Assembly (NCBI GenBank): GCA_037974665.1
Contig: CM075783.1
Coordinates: forward strand, 12,481,762-12,545,761
DNA: 64,000 nt
Direction of reading: 5' to 3'
Origin: Ehretia macrophylla
Taxonomy: Eukaryota > Streptophyta > Magnoliopsida > Boraginales > Ehretiaceae
Under the pieces are notes generated by a model, which was not told where the DNA came from, did no database searches, and saw only the letters and a list, made by a program, of their open reading frames with translations. Positions 35,620-47,936 of this stretch are shown here, piece by piece; within the stretch, counting starts at the first letter, position 1, and every line of letters starts with the position of its first letter. A program made the position numbers and the translations under genes.

Positions 35620-38600
35620 TTGTTAATGGATAAGATCCATAATGGATCAGCTCTTGTTTTAGGAGTTAATAAAATAGACATGAAAGTGTTAGTCTGGAAT
35701 TGTCGGGGTACAGGCAAGGAATCTTTTCGCCGAGCTATTAATGATTTGGTTCGTACTCATAAACCGTGGATCACAGTTATTTTGGAACCTCGTATCAGTG
35801 GTGAGCGTGCCAACAAAGTCATCTCGTCACTCCACATAACTCGTTTATTTCAGGTAGAAGCGTTGGGTTTCTCTGGTGGTATTTGGGTTTTTTGGGATAA
35901 TGATAACGTCGATGTTGAATTCTTATTTGTTGGCAGTCAGATTATCAATTTACTTATCAAAGGTAGGGGTTGTCAAGATTGGATTTTTTCTGCAATTTAT
36001 GCGAGTCCTCACTCTGCAATGCACAATCATTTTTGGGACTCTCTCCGTATGGCGGCTTCTAATTTGCAGGTTCCCTGGCTGTTGGCTGGGGACTTCAACT
36101 AGGTTGCTAAGCTTGATGATAAATCTAGTGATGTTGCTGGCATTACTAATAATATGATACAATTCGACAATTGGGTTAGTGCTTGTAAATTGATGGATTT
36201 AGGTTTTATGGGCCCGAGATACACTTGGTCGAATTCGTGGGATTCAGGGCAAAGAATTATGGAAAGAATCGATAGAGCTTATGCCAATCCATTATGGAAT
36301 CTCCTCTTTCCTAATGTTTGTGTTCGTCATTTGCCAAGGATTAATTCTGATCATTTACCAATTTTGGTGGATTTTGAGGGCTTATGTAGAGTAACTCTTG
36401 CATTTAAACCTTTTAAGTTTGAGTTAGCTTGGTATTCTCATCCGAACTTCAGAAGCTTTTTTAATTTGAACTGGGCTCCAGAAGGGATATGTTTTGGTGA
36501 AGCTGTGACTGATATATCAACTAAGCTTTCTAACTGGAATAAAGAAACATTTGGGAATGTGTTCGCAAAAAAGAGAAGGTTGCTTGCTAGAATTTCTGGC
36601 ATCCAGAAGGCAATTCATATTAAATATAACTCCTCACTCGCAAGGCTCGAGAAAGAGCTAAGGACAGAATATGAGAATGTTCTTGTTCAGGAAGAACTGT
36701 TATGGTTTCAAAAATCTCGCAAGCAGTGGTTGCAGTCTGGGGACAGAAATACTCGTTTTTATCATTTATTGACTTTAAGCAGGCGCCGGAAAAATAGTGT
36801 ATTTAGTCTTAATGATGAGAATGGAAGATTGGTCAACGACCCTGAAGGCTTGCGTCATATGGTCTTTAATTATTTTCAGGCTCTCTATGGTCAACCGTCA
36901 CCCATTCCGCTCAATTAACATGAGGCAAATTTCCCTACTATTTCTATTAGTGACTCTGCTCTGCTTTTCAAACCTATCTCTGATGAAGAAATTAGAATTG
37001 TTTTGTTTCAAATGAAGCCTTACAAAGCTCGAGGACCTGATGGGTTATCTGCTGGTTTTTACCAGAATTGTTGGTCTACTATTAGAGGGTTGTTATGTCG
37101 GATGGTCCGTGATACGTTCTGTTTGGGAAAAATCTCTTGGGACATTAACCAAGCACTTATTCATCTCATTCCGAATGGAACAAATCCAGAGAGTATCAAG
37201 TAGTTTCGCCCAATTAGTCTTATTAATGTGTCTGTGAAGCTTATCATGAAAATTATCGTGAACATATCTCAACCTCTACTGAGAGATCTTATCTCTCCCC
37301 ACCAGAGTACTTTTATTCTGGGGAGATCTACGACTGATAATGTAATTTTACTTCAAAAGGTAATGCGTGCTTTCAAGCGTAAAATAAGGAGAAAGGGTGG
37401 GATGATTATTAAACTTGATCTTGAGAAAACTTATGATAAATTGAGTTGGGGGTTCCTCAAAGACACTTTTTCAAGTCGGGCTACCTGAGAAATGAATTTC
37501 GTTGATTATGTACTCTTTGGAAACAACTTCCATTCGTATTTTGTGGAACGGCTCCACGACCGCTACTTTCTCGCTACTGAGGGGCATTCGACAAGGGGAC
37601 CCGCTATCTCCCTATCTTTTTATTTTGTGCATGGAACGAATTTCTCATATTATCTCTCGAGCAATTATGAACAAGTCTTGGAGGCCTGTTATCATCAGCA
37701 GGAAGGTATACCACTATCTCATTTTTTCTTCGCTAATGACCTCATTTTCTTTGCAGAGGCTTCGGTTTGTCAGATGGTAAATATCAAAGAGACTTTGAAC
37801 CACTTTTGTGAGGAGTCGGGATTAAGTATAAATGCAGCTAAGTCTTCAGTCTTTTTCTCTGAGAATGTTGATTCTGTGCTTACTACTGAATTGAGTTCAA
37901 TTATTGGTTTTCCGGTCTTTCAGGATTTGGGTACTTATCTCGGAATACCAATCCTTCATTCAAGTGTTTGTCGTGGTACTTATAAACATGTAATTTCCAA
38001 GATTCAAAGTCGACTGGCAGGCTGGAAAATGAGCGTTCTTTCTATGGCTAGTAGAATTATGCTTGCCAAGTCAATCATAGCTGCCTTGCCAAGCTATACT
38101 ATGCAAACTGCAGCCCTCCCGATCCAAACTTGTAAAACTATTGACAAACTCCAAAGGAATTTCATTTGGGGCTCGTCTGAAGAAAGAAAGAAGATTTATT
38201 AGTTGTCTTGGGAAAATATTTGTCGCCCAAAGGAGGATGGGGGTTTGGGTATTCGGTCTTCTAGATATTTCAATGAGGCAATGCTTGCTAAGTTGGGTTA
38301 GAAAATATTGAACGAGCCACATCTACTTTGGGTCTCGATGTTGAAGGAAAGGTACTTTCAGGATAACTTCCTCACATATGTTCCTAAATCTTCTAATTCA
38401 GTTATGGCTCAAAACATTGTTAAGGGCAGAGAAGTGCTTAGTAAAGGTCTTCGATGGGTATTGTGTAATGGTAAACAAATCAGATTCTGGGATGATCTAT
38501 GGGTTGGAAATACTACTCTTGCTGAAATTGCAATTTGTAATATTCCAGAAGATATCCATGATCTTACGGTTGATCAGTTTGTTGGTGACAATGGTACGTG

Positions 38601-39784
38601 GCGGTGGCATATGTTTCAACAGTCTCTCCCGAACTCTTCTGTCTTATTGATTGCTAACCAACGTGTCCGGCTCGATACCCCCACGTGATGACTTTGTCAA
38701 CTGGTCTTTGGAACCTAATGGAGAATTCTCGGTCTCTTCAATTTTTCGATCTGATTCTCGTGGATCTCATATGGGTATTAATTGGAATGCTATTTGGAAA
38801 ATTAAATGTCCACAGTGAGTGAGAACTCTCATTTGGCAAGCGACATACAAACGTCTTGATTCTCGTTCTCAGCTTGCACGTAAGGGAATTGTTAGGTCTT
38901 CGAATTGTTCTTTATGTGGCGCGATTTATGAGGATACTGAGCATATTCTCAAGTTTTGCCCAAGGATACAACAGGTTTGGAAGATGATGCTCCCTATCCA
39001 TAAACATGGTCCTTTTTTTCAAGCTAGCTGGTAGAATTGGCTGAATGAAAATTTAAAAAGTACAAGTTGTTGGCGTGGTCTTAAGTGGAACATTGTGTTT
39101 AGTATTGTTTTGTGGATGGCTTGGAAATGGAGGAATGAAACTATCTTTGAGGACTCCAAACACAAGACAAGTGCTCAGTTTTTAACTGAATGTATCAACT
39201 TTGCAAGAGAAGTAGAGGTAAGTTGGCAGGATTGCGGAAGGGTTGGTGCAAGGGTGATACATGTTGTTGATGTTGGTTGGGTTAAGCCCTCAGATAGATG
39301 GAAGCTCAACGTTGATGGATGTGCGAAGGGGAGTCCAGGTCCAGTTGGAGCCGGGGGACTTTTTAGAAATGAAGATGGCATATGAAAATGTGGATTTGCG
39401 GTGAATTTAGGTGTTGCTACGAGTTTTCGTGCTGAGATCATTGCCTTATGGGAAGGGATGCGTATGGCCGAGACAATGAATGTGGAGAGATTACTAATTG
39501 AAACGGATTCGCAACTTGTTTGTAGGATCATCAAAGGTAACTTCTCTGCACCTAGTTCCCTTGGTCCTTTTGTTGCAGATTGTCGGCAAATGTTCAATCG
39601 TCATGCGGAGTTTGATATTGTGCATGTTTATCGTGAGGCGAATCGTTGCGCTGATTGGTTGGCAAACTGCGGACTGCTTAGAATGTTTGGTATTCACAGT
39701 ATTGATGATCTCCCGGAACCTCTACAACGGCTCATCGAGAAAGATAAAAGGGGTGCAACATCCTCTAAGTGTATTTTAAGTTAA
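35620..39784 (+). pseudogene. LINE ORF2, unit 2 copy
   Basis: Endonuclease, RT, zinc-binding and RNase H parts as in unit 1, with all of the shared stops and frame shifts and the FAND variant of the RT active-site box. An additional TAA at 36916-36918 (TAT in unit 1) lies between endonuclease and RT. A small cluster of changes near 38550 replaces Val-Gly by Ile-His. Confidence 0.87.
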
Positions 39785-40062
39785 ATCGGCTTTAAGCCTT
39801 CCTAGAAGCAAAAAAAGAAAGAGAGATGATATCAAGAGAAAGAAAAGAAAAAAGGAATCTGGAGAGCAGAGAAGCTTTATCCATTTTCACATTTCATTTT
39901 TTAAGATTATTAGCAAATGACATAATTAACCTTACTTTGACAGCAACATTAACAGGGCCTTTGACATAAGGGGTCTGCGTCAAATATATCAAAAAGTGTG
40001 GGGTATGAGTCTCATTTTCTAAAAGTGCAAGGGGTCTAGGTAAAAAATACCCATTATAGAAA

Positions 40063-42444
40063 GAAAAATATTTTACTAAAAATAACTATCTATATACACT
40101 ATTAGTACTCAGACCTATTTACTGATTTAATCATCGGAGAAGGTCCTTGAAAATAGCCACCGATGATACATTTATTTTCCAAGTCAAGAGGTTAGCTTGG
40201 GCAGCAAATTTACACCTTAACACTAACATTCTCAGTCACAACAAAAAATATTTTGCTTTGATTTTACCTATCATTACATATTAAATAACGGATAGTATAA
40301 ATTTATCAATACATTTTCTCCGGATTTATCATAGGAAATGGAAAATATGCAACTTTTAGCTGTCAATCAAATCATTTATGGTATATCAATTCGAGGACTT
40401 TTAAGTATTAAACTGCTTTCTTTGACTTTTGTAATGTTTTGAGTATCGCATGCATGTTTAACAAAAAAAATAAAAAAGTGTATCGCATGCACGGGATAGA
40501 TTATCAATCGATTTGACTCAAGAATAACGTACCAAATATCGACGCGCATGTCATATTTCATATTGGTTAAATCGTTTAGTGTTGACTTAAATTTTATTGA
40601 TTATAGTATGTGGACCCAAAATCAAAGTTCAATATTCACTAGCTATATGTATGGGGAAGCATGAAATAAAAGAAGAAAAGAAATAAATCAAAATCAAAAT
40701 AAATGCATTTCATGCTTCTACTCAAAAATAAACATTGATTTTTCTTTCAACTTTCTTTTGTATTCACATCCCTGTGGACAAGTCCTACACGCCAAGTTGT
40801 TAGCCGTAGTTCGTTGTATGTTTTTGTCACTTTAGTTACTAGTCACATCGTTATATATTATGAGATGATCTAAATTTGATAGACATAACTTTGTATGAAA
40901 AATGCTTTAATAAATTAGCTCTTATATATGAAAGTTCCCTTTAATTTAGAGAAAAGGCAATATTAGCTTGTCAATATAGTTCTCGTATCCCTTACACTAT
41001 GTTTCGATTCCAAATCTCCTTCATTTCTTTTAATTGGAAGGATTTTACAATCCTTCCAATTTGAAATTTTTTGGAGGGAAATGAAAGGTTTAAAGACAAA
41101 AAAAATTTATTGTCCCTAACCTTTCTTTTTACTTTCATAATTACCCTTATTACACCTTAAACCCTACATTGTTTCATTTTCACTTGTTACGTTTTCTTAT
41201 TTTTGTTTCTGAGCCGCTCGACTTCATCAGGAAAAAAAATCTGGAATTTAGCAAAAAAAAATCTGAATTTTTTTATTAAAAAAGATTAATTTTATGATTG
41301 AGTATGAAAAGGACACTCAAATAATTTTTCATTTAAAATTGTCTTTTTTTTTTTCCTTTCTTTCTCAAATCCAAACAAACACTATGCTTCTGACTGTGCA
41401 TACAAGATCTATTGGAGTGAAACTCTATTCAACCTCAGACCAAAAGGAAAAAAGCACAAAAATTCTATTGAACCTGCAATATTCAAGTTGACAAAATCAA
41501 AGAAATCTAATTATTTCTCAGTATAACATAAATTTTTAGTGCATTCCAATTATGAGCATAGCGTTTAAAGTGGAAACATATGTGATGGCATATTCACACA
41601 ACAAAGAGAAAGGAAGGCGATGTAACCTTTAAAATGTTAGGAACCAAGTAATAATTTCTCGATTTCCCAATCAAACACCACTAACATAATGAGTGGAACA
41701 GTGAGTCTAGCTGCTGCTAGAAAAGTGAGCACATTATGACCATGGGAATCTCTTTGTTTGCATAGCTCTAGAAAGAGCATGGTGCAATCGCTATCTACAA
41801 TTCATCAAAACTAGAATAGAACAAAAGAAAAAACATTGTGCATGACTTCTTTCTTGTATAATACATGTATCAATGAATGGCGGAAACATATAGGCACAAT
41901 ATTGTTGCTAAAGATATTTAAATTGGATGATACTTGAACTTTGAAAGTGTTCTATGCATAAAACTTTTACAAGAATTGTCAATGGTACCTTACCATAATA
42001 CTAATGAAGTCATACCAACTTATCTTATTGAACTTGTATCAGATTAATTTACTAACCCAGTTATTTAGCTAAACCAAATTGTAGAAGCTTGTAGCTTGTT
42101 TCAATCGGAGAAAGGATTGAGGTAGTAACTGGTATTTTGAAACGAATTTGAACATGAATGGAATGAATTAAATAAAGTAAGGTGGCTATTGGTATATAGG
42201 AATAAGTTGTGAATGAAATGGTATTCTTAGTTCTATTAATGCTTGGTATAAAAAAATAAACTTGAAAATCTCATTTCCTACGTAATCTCATTCTCACGAA
42301 TCTCGGGATACCATTCCTGACAAAGTACATGGGAATAGTCCATTCTCATTCTCACAGTTACAAAGAAAGACCAAACTATTGGTGCTATATATATATAGTC
42401 CATTCTCATTCTCACAGTTAGAAAGAAAGATCAGACTATTGGTG

Positions 42445-42480
<36 letters not shown>

Positions 42481-43711
42481 AGTCCCTTATTGTTATTTAG
42501 CTTATTACATCTTGTGTAGATTTGATTGTTAGAGTATATTTTTATTCTTGATTATCCTTTTTTATATGATCACTTTATTAATGTTCCTTCTTCATAGCTC
42601 AACCTATTATAGTTAATAGTTATACACTTTTCTCTTAATATGTTGGAAAGTGGAAAGGAGACTACTGTTTGCTAATAAATGTTGAAGCCTAAGTTAAAAT
42701 ACATGTTATTGTCAAAATATTTGTTTGCATCTTTTATAGGCAAATAAGCTATTCTTTGCCAACAAAAATTAGTAAGGACAATTAATTTTTCCCTTTTAAA
42801 CTTTAACATAATTAGCATCATTCATTTCTTTAGGAATATTAAAATGAATTATCATATAAATCAAACATTCAATGCAATGCACAAGTAAATAGCTAGTAAT
42901 ACTGATAAAGTCATACCACTTCTCTTATTAAACTTAGGAAAAAAAATTATGGTGGACTTGCATAAGATTAATTTGCTAGAGAAAATATTTAGCTAAAACA
43001 AATTTTGATTAGGCAAGTAATTTGAGTTAATGAGAACAAAGTGAAAACTTTGGTAATACATATCTATGAGTTTTCAAAAAAAAGAAAAAAGTACCGCATA
43101 AACTTTTCAAGGGTAATATTTTTTTTCATTCTTTTCCCTAGTTACTCCCAACAATCTTAGGGATGATAACAATTCAGTTAATTGCAAAAGATGGGATAAC
43201 CATAACTGAAACCATTTAGGATAACCTATAAGCAAAACACTAATCGAAACACGATGAATTTAAAAATCACTAACTATATTCAGTACCCGTTGAGTATCCA
43301 AAAAAATCGCAAGTAACTATAATTGTAACTGTGTACTTTGAATAAAATAAAATAAATAAAAAACTAACCTAAAAAATGTAAAAGAAATTCCATTTAAATT
43401 TCAAAAAATCCCAAAAAATAAAATGTATCATAACTCAAGCACAAGATGATGAAAATATTTGAAATAAGTTATATAATCATTGCAATATTGTCCATAAATA
43501 AAAGTTCAGTCCAAATAAAACTAAAATTGATAAAATATTTGCCCATGCACAATAAGATAATAAAATTCATAAAGAAAGCATTCAACAAAATCATAAAAAA
43601 TGTCCTTGCAACAATGATAAAATGTATGACTTGTTTAGGGCTTAGGTAATTTAGGGATTTTAACCACAAAAAAAAGAGAAAAGATAACTTAAGGCTTAAA
43701 AGAATAGGACT
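40063..43711. other. Non-coding tail of unit 2
   Basis: No gene recognised. It includes the 41032-41061 hairpin and, unique to unit 2, a 60-bp tandem duplication. Beyond about 41815 it diverges from the unit 1 tail by several percent. Confidence 0.7.
42336..42455. repeat. 60-bp tandem duplication specific to unit 2
   Basis: The block starting TAGTCCATTCTCATTCTCAC occurs at 42336 and again at 42396, each ending in a TATATA run. Unit 1 has one copy (about 20525). The second copy has a longer TA run. Confidence 0.9.
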
Positions 43712-43820
43712 TATACATATACATATATACATATACATATACATATATACATATACATATACATATATACATATACATATACATATATACATATATATAT
43801 ATATATACATATACATATAC

Positions 43821-43851
<31 letters not shown>

Positions 43852-43852
43852 C

Positions 43853-43929
<77 letters not shown>
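43712..43929. repeat. AT/CATATA microsatellite after unit 2
   Basis: Same class as the other unit-edge microsatellites. The Helitron begins directly at its right end, and a short TATATTATATATA remnant of the tract continues after the Helitron at 47021. Confidence 0.95.
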
Positions 43930-43932
<3 letters not shown>

Positions 43933-44371
43933 TTACTATATAATAAAAGAATATGAAGGGTTAAAATTATCCAAGCATGTATATTTGTAGGTCGTCACTG
44001 CTATAACGTAGTTGTACTATGTTCTAGCAATCTTGTACGTCTTATTTTTAAGACCATAATGCCTTTTGGAGAAAGTTGGCAACTCATGCATATTTATAGT
44101 TCATAAATGCATTAAGAGGATTATACCTTGTTTTAATAATTTTTTACTTTTATTTTTATGACCATAATACCCTTTAGTATCTGACAAGTTTTCTTTACTT
44201 TCTCTTATCTTCACACGTCTTTCTCACAAACACACGATCGACTTCAAAAAGTTTCTCCAGAAGTTTCTTCAGCTCTCTTTCTCTTTGTTTCTCCTCTCTG
44301 CATACACACACTCATGCAGAATAATTTCTGAATCTTACTCCGGATGCTGCGTCACGTCACAACACACAGTA

Positions 44372-44768
44372 TTGCAAAGGATTTTGCGGGTCTGTTGCTT
44401 GAATTGTTTGGGTTCTTTGATTTGAGGTAAACAATTTTGTAGCTTTCAAATTTTACCTTTTTAAAATTTTTGGTTTTGGTTTTGGTCTTTGCTATATTCT
44501 TTAGAAGAAAATTTTTTGTTTAACTGGAAGATATGGCAGAGTAACTAACACCACCACCCCTTCTCCCCCCCCCCCCCTACCACCACACACACACCCCTTT
44601 CTTTCTCCCTATTCTTCTTCAATCTCTGTTTTGTTTTGCTTTATTAAGGTTACACACAAACTGAGAAACACACCTTTGCAAATGATTTCGTGGGTCTGTT
44701 GCTTGAATCGTTGGGTTCTTTGCTTTGATGTAAATAAGTTTGTAGCTTTGAAGTTTTAGCTTTTTAAA
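44372..44768 (+). repeat. Direct repeat inside the Helitron (two ~95-bp copies)
   Basis: A block with GGGTCTGTTGCTTGAATTG and TTGGGTTCTTTG, followed by a GTAAAC-like donor and TTTGTAGCTTT, occurs near 44372-44468. It recurs, diverged, near 44676-44768, separated by a C-rich/AC-rich stretch. It may derive from a duplicated 5' leader of the captured gene. Confidence 0.7.
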
Positions 44769-44852
44769 AGAAAATTTGTGTCTTTTTTCTTTATTTTCTT
44801 TTTTGTTTCTGAATTTAAGTGTATTTGTTGGTGAATTATTTTGTGAACACAG

Positions 44853-46298
44853 GTTGGTGTCATTGGTCTCTGGTATTCCCCAAGAACATCTTTGTCGAAA
44901 GGTAAAATTTTCATTTTTATTTGATTTGAGTTAAATTATATATATTGCGTGTGCGTGTGTGTATTGGTTCTATACCCAATTCGTAACTAAAAAGTTTCTC
45001 TTGCAGAATTAGGCTTTGGAGGTTGATTTGAATTTTCTCAAAACTTCAATTTTTATTTACTTTGATCTAAATTATATATTATATGTATATTGTATCTAAT
45101 GTACATTTATATGTGTGTGTGTGTGATGAGTGAATTTATACAATTAGGGTTTGGAAGTTGAATTGAGTTCCTATTTCCTTTAAAGTCGAAAATTTATTTG
45201 TTTAATTCCTTATTTTGATAGAATTCAATGAGTAGAGTCGGCAAAGCTGATTTATTTTGTATTACTTTGGTATTAATTTAGTGCAGAGTTTGTTGATTTT
45301 ATATTAATAGAATCTGGTGAAACAATTAAATTTTAGGTCGTGATTTTTTCGCCTGCTCAAACTGCGACACAACAAGGATCAGGAAAAGTTGAAAAATGGA
45401 AAATCAATTTTCTTTCGACACACAAGTATGTTTTATTTTTTTAGTGTTTTCGATTGCTTAGGTGTAATTCTAATGAAACATTATAATGCTGCATTGTGTA
45501 AACTTAATTCATTTTCTTAGGTGATGCGGTAGCTTATAAGCATGTCGTTTTCTAATAATATTGGGAATTTATTTTCTCATTGAGAAAAAATAAAGTAAAA
45601 TGGACCAACGTAAATCTTGCTCATTTTGGATTTTTATCTTTACGTTTTGGGTTTAATTTGGAAGTTGAATAATACCTCATTTTTCTGTTGGTCCTAGAAT
45701 ATGTTGGTCATTGTCCTTATGGATATCTTTGCCTTCTTAGTATATTAAAAGTTACCGGCACCATGAGATCTAGATTTTGGTATATATGAAAGCGTATTCG
45801 TGTTTAACATTTTGTAATTGAAGACTTTCATAAAAGAAGACTGATTTGTTAGCAAGGAGGTCATTTTAATTTGTAAAATTTTAATGTTATCAAGTTGAAA
45901 ATGGTTTGGTGGACAACGGTGGAAATTTTTCACAGCTTGGACCTTAAATGAGGGAAAGTTTATTTGCTTCACTTCTACTTAGCCATGATGCAGTCTTGGT
46001 CATTTCCTTTTCTATCTCAGTTCATTTTTACAATGTTTCTTTATATAAATTATTAAATGTTGATTGGTTTTTGTTCTACTAGCATTTTCTTGACTCATTT
46101 TTTAATTATGAGTTCCAATGTACTATACTTTTACAATCATGTTATTAAAATTATTATCATTCTTCTAGATGGGAAAATCCATTAATGGGTTGGACATCCA
46201 CAGGCAACCCATATGCTAATATTGGTGATTCAGCATTGAGTTTTGACAGTGAAGAAGCTGCAAAAGAATTTGATGAGAGACATCGTTGGGATTTTACG
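44853..46298 (+). pseudogene. Captured fragment of complex I 18-kDa subunit gene (NDUFS4/FRO1)
   Basis: Three exons with intact splice signals. Exon A (44853-44901) ends SGIPQEHLCRK before a GT. Exon B (45337-45425) encodes [17 protein letters not shown] and then [13 protein letters not shown]. Exon C (46169-46298) encodes [38 protein letters not shown] and RWDFT. This is the conserved NDUFS4 core (ETC_C1_NDUFS4 family), an accessory subunit of mitochondrial NADH dehydrogenase. The last exon (normally VKKP..LLKVKSYADNFKWKG) is missing and exon A appears shifted near its 5' end. A functional protein is therefore unlikely, but the core exons are well kept, so capture looks recent or the donor close. 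Confidence 0.85.
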
Positions 46299-47030
46299 GT
46301 AGGGCTCTTTATACATTGTAAATTTGTGAAGTTTGCTTGGGGTCTTTTCTTCCCGTTACAATTTTTCAGGGAAAAAAAAACACTTTACACGTAAGAATGA
46401 AAATTTAGTGGAGTCTCATATTTGGAACCTTGCATGTCAATCAAGGTTTTTTTTTTTTTTTTAAACAAAGGCTTGGTTGAATTTTAGTCGATAGGTTTGC
46501 AATTCCTAGAATTAACATTCGTCTCACAGTTAGAAGAAAAAGAAGTTTATAGTAGTCACAGATATGAAGATTAGTAATATGTTGGTATAACTCTGGTAGC
46601 ATAATGCTTACTGAAAATGAATCACTTTTTAAATAGGAGATTGGAAAGCTTAATAAACTGGGTTATATGTTAGTCGACAATATTGTAGTCCCAAGAATTA
46701 GCGTCCAACTGATGGTTTGGAGAGAGAAGTTTATAACAGAGATAGATCTCAGTATATGGAAATATGTTGACAGACTCTGTTGGTGGAGAATCACTATTTT
46801 GCAAAAAGGAACTATAAATGTAATCCAATAATTATGCTATATTGCGAAATTCACAATATTATGTTGGCAATTTACTTTTTCTTTTGGTCATATTCATGTT
46901 ATGGAATCAAAAAGTTTGCAATCAATACTGTATATATCTTTATAAAATAATTTCATTTATAATATTTTTTTAATGTTCATTGGGTTTAGCCCGTGTATAT
47001 GCATGGGCAAGTTCAACTAGTATATTATAT

Positions 47031-47936
47031 ATATTTTGCTGAGTCGGCAAAAAAGGGTTTCATTAATTAAAATGAAGGTACAAAGGTGGGTCAAAGACCA
47101 AAGTACAACAAAGAAACAAAATCGAAAATCAACTTAAGAATCTAAGTTGTAAAACAAAACAAAATAAATTACAACTCAGTGATGTGGGGAATAGAGGATT
47201 CCCCGGGGTCTCTTTCCAGGATCAATCCGCTTCCCTGAAACTAAATTATGAATAGCTCTGGAGAGATCGGATTTGGGAGAAGATGGCTGGCGATATAACT
47301 CATGAATACCATATGTGGTCGACGGGTCTGTCGACAATTGATTATAAGACCTTTGAGGTCAAGTTCGAAGGGAGACTCTAGATAGGTAGGGCGAAAGTGG
47401 TTGCGGCACTGGAGGATCGAGTTTGTTCCTTGTTGTCGTTTGAGACAATTGTTTCAGGTTGTTCTTTGTTGGCATTGTTGGACTTTTTTTCTTCTTTCTT
47501 CTGTTACGAGCATCAATCCAATCATTTTGATTATGAGATATCTCACCCTATACAAATGTCTGTGTGGTACTAGGCTATAATTGAGCAGAGGGGCAAGAAG
47601 AGGTAGAGTGTCCCAACAACTTGCAAGACGAGCATTTAGATGGTTTCCAAACATACTCAATGTCAATGACTGCAGTCTTGCCATTTGGGAGTTTTGCATA
47701 TGTTTCATTAAGATTCATCTCGACGCAACCCGAGCTTAACCAAGGTGTGATCTTGATGTTGTTTTTGCATCCAATTGGAGAGGATACGCGATGGTACTGG
47801 CAACATAACTAAGCCCTGGTTGAGTCCAAGGGACCAAGGGGACATTCCTCAAGAGTAACCATATAGGAACCTTGTGGGGTGTATGTAAAATGTATGTAAG
47901 TGCATGCATATGAAGAGTATGCATGGGAATGTGCAT
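47031..47936 (-). mobile_element. LINE ORF1 fragment, unit 3 copy
   Basis: Same fragment as at 184-1094 but more decayed. A deletion of about 15 bp at a TCAT repeat (near 47705) and a 1-bp loss a little further on disrupt the DUF4283-like part. Its AT tail again abuts the microsatellite. Confidence 0.65.

Larger units (their letters stand above)
33704..39816 (+). mobile_element. L1-lineage LINE with RNase H, unit 2 copy
   Basis: Collinear with the unit 1 LINE (offset 21,863) at roughly 0.2% divergence by eye. The leader upstream differs by a 9-bp insertion near 33650. It carries every stop and frame shift of the unit 1 copy plus two extra nonsense changes of its own. Confidence 0.88.
32212..40052. 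mobile_element. Mutator-like element with nested TRIM and LINE, unit 2
   Basis: Same TIRs and same imperfect 10-bp target duplication (ATTATAAAAA at 32202-32211, ATTATAGAAA at 40053-40062) as the unit 1 copy. It was therefore duplicated with its surroundings and did not transpose independently. Confidence 0.75.
22049..43929. repeat. Tandem segmental duplication, unit 2
   Basis: Direct repeat of unit 1 in the same orientation, with every element of unit 1 present in the same order. Most of it is almost identical to unit 1 (about 0.2-0.4% by hand estimate). From about 41815 to its end it differs from unit 1 by several percent with multiple indels. It ends in an AT microsatellite that is interrupted by the Helitron. 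Confidence 0.95.
43930..47020 (+). mobile_element. Non-autonomous Helitron carrying NDUFS4/FRO1 exons
   Basis: It starts TCTTTACTATATAATAAAAG directly after an A and ends CTAG directly before a T, the A/T insertion and TC...CTRR ends of Helitrons. A 3' hairpin with arms GCCCGTG (46989-46995) and GCATGGGC-side (47002-47008), one G-T pair, lies 12 bp before the terminus. The flanks are both AT microsatellite. No Rep/helicase is seen, so it is non-autonomous. Its interior holds three exons and two introns of a host nuclear gene, a classic Helitron gene capture. Confidence 0.87.

Noticed and set aside
46185-46394. Independent small gene (69 codons) within the Helitron
   Set aside because: It starts at an internal Met of the NDUFS4 exon and runs past the exon end into intron sequence.
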